NCBI GenBank assembly: GCA_945900935.1
Contig: CAMDKT010000381.1
Span: 1-6,168 of the forward strand
Reading direction: 5' to 3'
Length of the DNA: 6,168 bases
Source: Candidatus Sulfopaludibacter sp. SbA3
Lineage (GTDB): Bacteria; Acidobacteriota; Terriglobia; Bryobacterales; Bryobacteraceae
This document shows, one piece after another, positions 1-5,076 of the stretch. Position 1 is the stretch's first letter, and each line of letters opens with the position of its first letter. The translations under genes were made by a program, and so were the position numbers. A model generated the notes under the pieces. It ran no database searches and had not been told where the DNA came from. It worked only from the letters and a program-made list of their open reading frames with translations.

Positions 1-1728
1 GACGAAGGCGTTGACTGCGCCCGAGGTTGGGAGCGCGGCGGGGATTTCGAAATTAATTTGTGTGTCGTTGGCGAAGAAGATGCGGGCGGGGATGCCGGAG
101 ACCTGGAGTTCGACTTTGTCGCCTTTGAGGCGGGTGCCGAAGGCGGTGGCGATGGTGCCGGGGGCGAGGGGAACGCGCTCGAAGGTTGCGGCGTGGGCGA
201 TGCTGGTGATCTCTGGAGGGAGGTTCGGGGTGGGGCCGATTTGGCGCGTTTCCATGCGGATGGGCGCGGTGGCGGAACCGGCGATGGGGCCGGCGTCGAT
301 GGTGATGGTGGCTTCGTACGTGCCGACGTCGAGGCGACCGGCGGTGGCGTCGAGACGGATGGTGGCGTTGGCGATGCCGGAGGGAGGGTCAACGGTGAGC
401 CAGCCGGAGCCGGTTTTGTACTGAATGGACGCGGCCCAGTTGAGGAGGCCGCCGCCGTCATTGCGGATGCGGAGGAATCGGGTTTGGGGGAATTCACCGC
501 TGAGGGGGGTGAAGACGAGGACGTCGGAATCGACGGCGAGTTTGGGGAAGATGGCGGAATTGCAGTCGCCGAGGGCTTGGCAATCGGAGGGAGGAATTAG
601 GGGTTGGAAGCGGGGGACGGGGTTGTTGGATGGAGTGGCGTCAGTGGAAATGGGGCCGAAACTGGCAGAGACAGAAGCGGTGACGGAGCCGCCGGCGGGG
701 CGCTGTTCGAGGCCGAGGAAGACGGGGAGTTGGAAGGACTCGCGGACGGTGGGGCTGGAGTCGATGACTTCGTAGACGGCGATGCCTCCGCCGTTATTGA
801 GAGGGACAGCGGAGACAGCGGTGAGATCGGGGGAGGATGGAATGGGGGTGAGGGTGCCGGCGGTGCCATTGGCGTCAGCGTTGAGGACGCGCGTGAGGAG
901 GAGTTGGTTGGAATTGGCGATGTAGCGGCCGGGGTTGGGGGTGAGGCCGAGGTCGCCGGCAGCGGTGGGGATGGCTGCGCTGGAGCCGGCGAGAGCGTCG
1001 GGAACGAGGAGGCGGGTACCGGGGGGAAAGCCGGAGAAACGGACGAGGAGGCGGGTACCGTGGTCGGCGAGCGGGGTGCGGATGATGAACGATTCGGAGA
1101 AGCCTTCGGTGAAGCGGAGGGAGGCGAAGCGGGTTCCGGACGTGAGGAGGTTGGCAAATGTGGGGGTGCTGGGGAGGCCGGAGACGGTGCAGATGAAAGC
1201 GGAGGAGTAGGACGCGAGGAGGCCTCGGGTGGCGATGCCGACGGTGAGGGGGTTGTTATCGACGCGGATGGCGGAGGGCCCGTTGGAGGAGAGGGCGATT
1301 TGGAAGGGTTGTTCGGGATTTTGGGGCGGGACGAGGCGAACGTTGGTGATGCGGAAATTGGCGGTGCCGGAGGGACCGAGGTTGAAGTTCATGCCGGCGA
1401 AATCGAATTGGTTATTGGCTCGGACTTCGGGGCGGGCACCGGTGGTGATGTCGCCGGAGCCGGTGTTGACGGTGAGAACGGCGTCGAGGAGGTTGGTTGC
1501 CGGGTTGAGCTTGTTGGTGATGTTGCCGCCGAAGGAGATGAGGCGAATATCGCCGCGGATGAGGCCGTTGGGTGTGCCGCCGGAGCAGTTGAGATTGATG
1601 TCGCCGATGCGTTCGGCAAGGCCTTCGAGGCGGACGAGAGCGGGGACGGCGGTGGCGACGCAGTTGAGCGGGGAGAAGGTTTGGGCGTTGAGGGTGGAGA
1701 GGAGGGCGAGGAGGAGTAAGGGACGCAT
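1..1728 (-). CDS. Secreted TIGR03437-type protein with BACON-like domain (partial, 3' end outside window)
   Basis: The frame is open for 576 codons from the ATG at 1728 to the window edge, so the C-terminus is missing. Residues 1-15 (MRPLLLLALLSTLNA) form a short signal peptide, so the product is predicted to be exported. Residues 16 to about 375 are a beta-rich region poor in Lys and rich in Ser/Thr/Gly/Pro. Cys23 and Cys48 lie early in it and could form a disulfide. Residues about 396-490 resemble a BACON/Ig-like fold (motifs LNWAASI, GWLTVDPPSG, GTYEATITI). Residues 506-576 match the start of the TIGR03437 C-terminal domain (AHAATF, APGTIATAFGT, GIPARIFFANDTQINFEIP). That family is known mainly from Solibacter-type Acidobacteriota; its role is unknown, and surface attachment or adhesion is only a guess. 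The start is supported by an AAGGTGAG ribosome binding site 10 nt upstream. Codons mostly end in C, unlike the plus-strand genes. It is transcribed divergently from nadA. Confidence 0.88.
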   Translation of the reverse strand, partial: MRPLLLLALLSTLNAQTFSPLNCVATAVPALVRLEGLAERIGDINLNCSGGTPNGLIRGDIRLISFGGNITNKLNPATNLLDAVLTVNTGSGDITTGARPEVRANNQFDFAGMNFNLGPSGTANFRITNVRLVPPQNPEQPFQIALSSNGPSAIRVDNNPLTVGIATRGLLASYSSAFICTVSGLPSTPTFANLLTSGTRFASLRFTEGFSESFIIRTPLADHGTRLLVRFSGFPPGTRLLVPDALAGSSAAIPTAAGDLGLTPNPGRYIANSNQLLLTRVLNADANGTAGTLTPIPSSPDLTAVSAVPLNNGGGIAVYEVIDSSPTVRESFQLPVFLGLEQRPAGGSVTASVSASFGPISTDATPSNNPVPRFQPLIPPSDCQALGDCNSAIFPKLAVDSDVLVFTPLSGEFPQTRFLRIRNDGGGLLNWAASIQYKTGSGWLTVDPPSGIANATIRLDATAGRLDVGTYEATITIDAGPIAGSATAPIRMETRQIGPTPNLPPEITSIAHAATFERVPLAPGTIATAFGTRLKGDKVELQVSGIPARIFFANDTQINFEIPAALPTSGAVNAFV

Positions 1729-1738
1729 GGGCGTGGAT

Positions 1739-1746
1739 CTCACCTT
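1739..1746 (-). promoter_or_regulatory. Ribosome binding site of the secreted TIGR03437-type gene
   Basis: On the minus strand this reads AAGGTGAG, a good match to the anti-Shine-Dalgarno complement (core AGGTGA). It ends 10 nt before the ATG at 1728. It fixes that ATG as the start, which also gives a proper signal peptide. Confidence 0.6.
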
Positions 1747-1751
1747 CACGA

Positions 1752-1776
1752 TACAATGGGGGAGAGGGCATTGCCC
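1752..1776 (+). promoter_or_regulatory. Weak candidate promoter and leader of nadA-moaA in the divergent spacer
   Basis: The 59-bp spacer 1729-1787 must hold the start signals of both divergent genes. TACAAT (1752-1757) matches five of six bases of a sigma-70 -10 box, but I see no convincing -35 hexamer 16-18 bp upstream. Downstream is a purine-rich GGGGGAGAGGG stretch (1758-1768). It overlaps a small palindrome, GGGCATTGCCC (1766-1776), just ahead of the nadA ATG at 1788. The purine run is about 20 nt from the ATG, too far for a normal ribosome binding site unless the GGGC/GCCC stem folds and shortens the gap. This is a tentative reading. Confidence 0.28.
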
Positions 1777-1787
1777 GGTAAACTTTC

Positions 1788-2726
1788 ATGTCGACCCTAG
1801 CAGCACTGAACGTTGTGGACGAGATTGTGGCGCTGAAACGAGAGCGCAACGCGGTTATTCTGGCGCACCACTACCAGGACACGGAGATCCAGGAGATTGC
1901 GGACGCGATCGGGGACAGCCTGGAGTTGGCGAAGAAGGCCAGGGATTTGGAGTGTGAGGTGATCGCGTTCTGCGGCGTGGTGTTTATGGCGGAGACGGCG
2001 AAGATATTGAATCCGTCGCGGATAGTGATTGTGCCGGACGCCGACGCGGGCTGTTCGCTGGTGGATTCGTGTCCGGTGGAGATGGTGCGGGCGTTTAAGC
2101 GGAGGTACCCGGATCATGTTGTTGTGAGTTATATCAACACGTCGGCCGATGTGAAGGCGGAGAGCGATATTATTTGTACGTCGCGGAACGCGGTGCAAAT
2201 TGTCAATTCGATTCCGGCGGAGCAACCGATTCTGTTTTTGCCCGATATTAACTTAGGCAACTATGTTAAGCGGGAGAGCGGGCGGACTAACATGCGGATC
2301 TGGCAGGGGGCGTGTATTGTCCACACGACGTTTACCGAGCGGCGGCTGCTGGAGGCGATGGCGGCAGAGCCGGACGCATTTGTGGTGGCGCATCCGGAGT
2401 GTCCGGTCGCGGTTTTGAAGCACGCGGGGTTTATTGGCTCGACCTCGGCGCTGATTGATTATTGCGTGAAGTCTCCGCATAAGTCATTTATCGTGATGAC
2501 CGAGAGCGGCGTGCGGCATTCGCTGCGGAAACTGGCACCGGAGAAGTCATTTACGTTTGTCGCCAATGAGAATTGCAATTGCAGTGAGTGTCCTTATATG
2601 AAGCGGAATTCGCTGGAGAAGCTGCGGGATTCGCTGGCGACGCTGTCGCCGCGGGTGGAACTGGCGGTGGAGACGATGGATAAGGCGCGGCATTCGATCG
2701 AGCGAATGCTGGCTGTGAAGTATTAG
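1788..2726 (+). CDS. nadA: Quinolinate synthase NadA
   Basis: Cytosolic [4Fe-4S] enzyme of de novo NAD synthesis. It condenses iminoaspartate (from NadB) with dihydroxyacetone phosphate to give quinolinate for NadC. The 312 residues match the compact NadA form and the three-fold pseudo-repeat of the family. Visible motifs are AHHYQ (26-30), GDSLELA (42-48), FCGVVFMAETAKILNP (61-76), PDADAGCSLVDSC (83-95), YINTSADVKAESDIICTS (115-132), HPECP (202-206), GSTSALIDY (217-225) and TESGV (238-242). The cluster ligands are inferred to be Cys62, Cys176 (WQGAC) and Cys268 (the CPYMKRN motif, equivalent to the last cluster Cys of E. coli NadA). Cys263 and Cys265 are extra cysteines next to it. The ATG at 1788 lacks a well-spaced ribosome binding site, but the protein begins just where the family does. 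nadB and nadC are not in the window. The stop lies 2 bp before moaA, so the two are probably cotranscribed. Confidence 0.97.
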   Translation: MSTLAALNVVDEIVALKRERNAVILAHHYQDTEIQEIADAIGDSLELAKKARDLECEVIAFCGVVFMAETAKILNPSRIVIVPDADAGCSLVDSCPVEMVRAFKRRYPDHVVVSYINTSADVKAESDIICTSRNAVQIVNSIPAEQPILFLPDINLGNYVKRESGRTNMRIWQGACIVHTTFTERRLLEAMAAEPDAFVVAHPECPVAVLKHAGFIGSTSALIDYCVKSPHKSFIVMTESGVRHSLRKLAPEKSFTFVANENCNCSECPYMKRNSLEKLRDSLATLSPRVELAVETMDKARHSIERMLAVKY

Positions 2727-2728
2727 AT

Positions 2729-3715
2729 ATGCCATTAATTGACGGCTTCGACCGCCTGCATGACAACTTACGCATCAGTGTTACCGACCGTTGTAACATC
2801 CGTTGTTTCTATTGCATGCCGGAGGGGCCGATTTTGTTTTTGGAGCGGGAGGAAATCCTGTCGTTCGAGGAGATTGAGCGGGTGGCGCGGGTGGCGGTCT
2901 CGCTGGGTGTTCGCAAGTTGCGGCTGACCGGGGGCGAGCCGCTGGTGCGGAAGGATCTGCCGGTATTGGTGGAGCGGTTGTGCGCGATTCCGGGGGTGGA
3001 AGATATCGGATTGACGACGAACGGGGTGTTGCTGGCGGGACAGGCGGAGGCGCTTTGGCGCGCCGGGCTGCGGCGGTTGAATGTGCATTTGGATACATTG
3101 GACGCTGAGCGGTTTTTCCGGATCACGCGGCGGGATGATTTCGGGCGTGTTATGGAGGGGCTGGACCGGGCGCTGGAGTTGGGTTTCCGGGTGAAGATCA
3201 ATGCGGTGGCGGTGACGAATTTGTGTGAGCCGGATGTTGTGCCTCTGGCGCTTTATGGGCGGGAGCGTGGGGTTGAGATCCGCTATATCGAGTTTATGCC
3301 TTTGGACGCGCAGGGATTGTGGGATAAGTCAAAGGTATTGTTGCAGGATCAAATGATGGAGATACTGCGGCGGGAGGTTGGGGAGTTAGTGGAGATACCG
3401 GACCGGGACCCGCGTGCGCCTGCGACGGAGTACCGGTTCGCGGATGGAATTGGGAAGGTTGGATTTATCAGTTCGGTTAGTAAGCCGTTTTGTTTGAATT
3501 GTAACCGGCTGCGGCTGACTTCGGACGGGAAGCTGCGGTATTGTTTGTTTGCGATTGAGGAGTTGGATGTGAAGGGGTTGTTGCGGGGCGGGGGGACGGA
3601 TTTGGAGTTGGCGGAGGTGATTCGGGAGGCGGTGCGGCGGAAGTGGCTGGGGCATGAGATACATTCGACGCAGTTTGTTGCGCCGCCGCGGCCGATGTAT
3701 TCGATTGGGGGATAG
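2729..3715 (+). CDS. moaA: GTP 3',8-cyclase MoaA (radical SAM, molybdenum cofactor synthesis)
   Basis: Catalyses the first step of molybdopterin synthesis, converting GTP to 3',8-cyclo-7,8-dihydro-GTP, which MoaC then processes. The 328 residues are full length for the family. The radical-SAM cluster motif CxxxCxxC is Cys22/Cys26/Cys29 (CNIRCFYC). The SAM-binding motif LTGGEP is at 66-71 and LTTNG at 95-99. The second, substrate-side cluster is Cys255/Cys258/Cys272 (CX2CX13C). GTP-contact arginines known from S. aureus MoaA correspond to Arg15, Arg260 and Arg262. The chain ends in the Gly-Gly tail typical of active MoaA. One oddity is His120 in the strand NVHLDTLD, where most family members have Ser. 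The start is 2 bp after the nadA stop and has no clear ribosome binding site of its own, so translational coupling is likely. moaC, moaE and mogA are not in the window. About the first 29 codons use CGC/CGT for Arg; the rest mostly uses CGG. Confidence 0.96.
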   Translation: MPLIDGFDRLHDNLRISVTDRCNIRCFYCMPEGPILFLEREEILSFEEIERVARVAVSLGVRKLRLTGGEPLVRKDLPVLVERLCAIPGVEDIGLTTNGVLLAGQAEALWRAGLRRLNVHLDTLDAERFFRITRRDDFGRVMEGLDRALELGFRVKINAVAVTNLCEPDVVPLALYGRERGVEIRYIEFMPLDAQGLWDKSKVLLQDQMMEILRREVGELVEIPDRDPRAPATEYRFADGIGKVGFISSVSKPFCLNCNRLRLTSDGKLRYCLFAIEELDVKGLLRGGGTDLELAEVIREAVRRKWLGHEIHSTQFVAPPRPMYSIGG

Positions 3716-3742
3716 AGCCGAGCCATTTAGGCCGTCACCATC

Positions 3743-3800
3743 CTGTGGAAAATTCGCTCAATTCTGTGGAAAACTGGTGCCAGGCACCGGTTTTCCACAG
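3743..3800. repeat. Three copies of TGTGGAAAA / TTTTCCACA between convergent genes
   Basis: The 9-mer occurs at 3744-3752 and 3765-3773 in direct orientation and at 3791-3799 inverted. All three fit the degenerate DnaA-box pattern TTWTNCACA on one strand or the other. The second and third copies form the outer arms of the 37-bp palindrome. The first copy, extended to 11 bp (3742-3752), can also pair with the third (3791-3801), so two mutually exclusive stems are possible. The cluster could be a remnant REP-like element, part of a terminator, or DnaA-like sites; the sequence alone does not decide. Confidence 0.7.
3764..3800. terminator. 37-bp palindrome, probable bidirectional rho-independent terminator
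   Basis: Left arm 3764-3781 and right arm 3783-3800 are 18 bp each around one central base. Seventeen of 18 pairs are Watson-Crick and the odd one (T3775-G3789) is a possible G-U wobble in the plus-strand RNA. The inner part is GC-rich (GGTGCC/GGCACC) and is flanked by AAAA on the left and TTTT on the right. On both strands a GC stem is therefore followed by a four-base U run. It lies 48 bp after the moaA stop and one base from the stop of the convergent HAF-repeat gene (3802), where a shared terminator is expected. The U run is short, so termination efficiency is uncertain. Confidence 0.65.
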
Positions 3801-3801
3801 G

Positions 3802-4893
3802 TTAGCGGCGGCGGGTTCTTAGGGTGAAGTAGGCGAGGATCGGGGCGCCGACGAGGACGATAGTGGCGGGTTCGGGAACGCCGGATTCGACAGCGGCGGC
3901 GAAGAAGGAGGCTTGGGGTTGGGGCGTGGGGGTGAGCAGGAAGGCCAGTTCCTGGCCGTTGTAGAGGCCGCGCCCGACGATTTGGCCGTCGTTGTTCATG
4001 CCATAGGCGGCGAGCAACTGCCAGCCGGAACCGGGTCCGACGAGGCCGTTGAGGTCGTAGAGGGTTCCGTTGTCGTAGAGGAAGGCCGAGGTTCCGGGAT
4101 TGCCGGCGAGATCGGAATACCCGGCGGCCTGGCCGGCGATGTTGATGGCGTAAGCGTAGCTGTTGACGCCACCCAGGGTGCCGAGTCCGGTTGCGGTTGC
4201 GCCATTCCAGATGGTTGCATTGATGGTGCCGGAGGCGGTTTGGGCGTTACCGGCGACGGCACCGTTATCGTTAATGGCTTTGGCGTAGGAATTGGCGCCT
4301 CCGAGGGCAGTGAGGAGAGCGATACCTCCATCGGAGGCGGCGGTGAAGGCCTGGAAAGCGCCGGAGGCGTTCATGGCTGTCCCGGCTGCGGTCCCGGCGT
4401 TGTTAATGGCGTTGGCGGAGCTCCAATCGCCGCCGGCGGGCTGGCCGAGTCCGGTGGTGACGCCGTTGCGGGTGACGAAGGCGTAGGCGGCACCGTCGTT
4501 GCCGATGGCCATGCCGGCGGCGTCCCCAGAGGTGTTGAGGCCCATGACGAAAGCGCCGGCGGTGGCAATCGGATTGCCGAAATTATCCCAGATGAGCCCT
4601 TGTGGGGCTTGCAGGGAATCCGTGTACCCGCCGGCTTGCCCGGCACCGCCAACGGCGGTGGCCCAAGTTTGCACCGCGCCGGCAGGCATGGCGAGCGTGG
4701 TGACGACTCCGTTTTGCCAAAGAAATGCCCGGTAGGTCCCATCGGCTTGCTGGTAGTTGCCGACGACGGCGCCGGTGGCGTTGATAGCAGTCGCGGAGCT
4801 GTTGACCCCGGCGGGGCCAATGGACTGCACTTGAAAAACGGGAACGGCCCAGGCAGGGAGTGCCAGGGCGAAGGCGCAAAGAGAACGGAGCAT
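3802..4893 (-). CDS. HAF-repeat surface protein with PEP-CTERM sorting signal
   Basis: A 363-residue predicted exported protein. Residues 1-16 are a signal peptide with likely cleavage after AWA. The body carries about seven copies of the HAF-type unit with core A-(I/M/L)-N-x-x-G-x-x-x-G, at residues 36-45, 79-88, 118-127, 162-171, 206-215, 249-258 and 298-307. Spacing is roughly 37-49 residues, and the second copy is degenerate (VGG for IN). Two copies are preceded by LGGxNSYA. Such units suggest a beta-propeller-like or solenoid fold, with no known enzyme activity. The C-terminus is a textbook PEP-CTERM signal: VPEP at 339-342, a hydrophobic segment about 344-358 and a final basic run RTRRR. 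Family knowledge says an exosortase (EpsH/XrtA-type) removes this tail and the protein goes to the cell surface or extracellular matrix. No exosortase is in the window. An AGGAAAGG sequence 15 nt upstream is a poorly spaced ribosome binding site. The gene converges on moaA and diverges from the transporter. Confidence 0.9.
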   Translation of the reverse strand: MLRSLCAFALALPAWAVPVFQVQSIGPAGVNSSATAINATGAVVGNYQQADGTYRAFLWQNGVVTTLAMPAGAVQTWATAVGGAGQAGGYTDSLQAPQGLIWDNFGNPIATAGAFVMGLNTSGDAAGMAIGNDGAAYAFVTRNGVTTGLGQPAGGDWSSANAINNAGTAAGTAMNASGAFQAFTAASDGGIALLTALGGANSYAKAINDNGAVAGNAQTASGTINATIWNGATATGLGTLGGVNSYAYAINIAGQAAGYSDLAGNPGTSAFLYDNGTLYDLNGLVGPGSGWQLLAAYGMNNDGQIVGRGLYNGQELAFLLTPTPQPQASFFAAAVESGVPEPATIVLVGAPILAYFTLRTRRR

Positions 4894-4925
4894 GAGTGCT
4901 GAAACCAGCCTTTCCTGAGAACGGT

Positions 4926-4953
4926 ATTACAGGCGGTTGCGGCGTTACGCCAA
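4926..4953 (-). promoter_or_regulatory. Candidate sigma-70 promoter of the HAF/PEP-CTERM gene
   Basis: On the minus strand TTGGCG (4948-4953) and TGTAAT (4926-4931) are separated by 16 bp and match the -35 and -10 consensus at four and five of six bases. Transcription would begin near 4919, giving a leader of about 25 nt before the ATG at 4893 that still includes the AGGAAAGG sequence (4909-4916). An 11-bp palindrome, GGCGTTACGCC (4941-4951), overlaps the spacer and the edge of the -35 box, so a regulator binding there could block RNA polymerase. Confidence 0.45.
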
Positions 4954-5014
4954 CTGCAGAGTGCGGGTATTTTTAAGTGTGCATCGAAAAGTGGGAAAAA
5001 GCGATGAGGAAAAT

Positions 5015-5040
5015 CCTTAGGGAAGGACCGTTCCGTAAGG
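5015..5040. promoter_or_regulatory. 26-bp imperfect dyad upstream of the transporter gene
   Basis: CCTTAGGGAA (5015-5024) and TTCCGTAAGG (5031-5040) are inverted repeats matching at nine of ten positions around a 6-bp centre. The dyad sits 22 bp upstream of the candidate -10 of the transporter, with its centre near -47 if transcription starts around 5075. No plus-strand gene ends before it, so a terminator role is unlikely and an operator for an unknown regulator is the simpler reading. Confidence 0.4.
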
Positions 5041-5059
5041 GGTAGAAGGGAGTAGACGA

Positions 5060-5068
5060 TGGTATGAT
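5060..5068 (+). promoter_or_regulatory. Extended -10 element directly before the transporter GTG
   Basis: TGGTATGAT (5060-5068) fits the extended -10 pattern TGnTATAAT with one mismatch. No good -35 box is seen 16-18 bp upstream, which extended -10 promoters can tolerate. Only eight bases separate it from the GTG at 5077, so transcription would start at or within a few bases of the start codon. That predicts a leaderless mRNA and would explain the lack of a correctly spaced ribosome binding site. Confidence 0.4.
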
Positions 5069-5076
5069 AACCGTCC

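Noticed and set aside
58..600. Plus-strand open frame of 180 codons
   Set aside because: Acidic Gly/Ala-rich antisense frame over the coding part of the TIGR03437-type gene; no motif supports it.
597..1157. Minus-strand Ser/Pro-rich open frame of 186 codons
   Set aside because: Out of frame with the TIGR03437-type gene, which continues through the same region without a stop and matches known domains. I also checked for a frameshift near 597 and found none.
604..1719. Open frame of 371 codons on the plus strand
   Set aside because: It lies antisense to the TIGR03437-type gene, consists almost only of Gly, Glu, Asp, Ala and Val, and has no domain or ribosome binding site. It is a by-product of the C-ending codons of the real gene.
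3743..3800. A replication origin at the TTTTCCACA cluster
   Set aside because: Only three degenerate boxes occur, two of them as arms of one palindrome. There is no AT-rich unwinding region and no dnaA, dnaN or gyrB nearby, and the strand skew does not change sign within the window.
3716..3801. CRISPR array or insertion-sequence ends
   Set aside because: The repeats are short, irregularly spaced and only three in number, with no cas gene, transposase or target-site duplication in the window.
3913..4902. Open frame of 329 codons on the plus strand
   Set aside because: It is antisense to the HAF/PEP-CTERM gene and low in complexity (Gly/Val/Glu rich). The minus-strand frame has a signal peptide, repeats and a sorting tail, so it is the real gene.
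4894..5076. A small gene, tRNA or riboswitch in the 183-bp divergent spacer
   Set aside because: No open frame with a plausible start signal, no cloverleaf and no recognisable riboswitch core was seen. The content is explained by promoters and the dyad.
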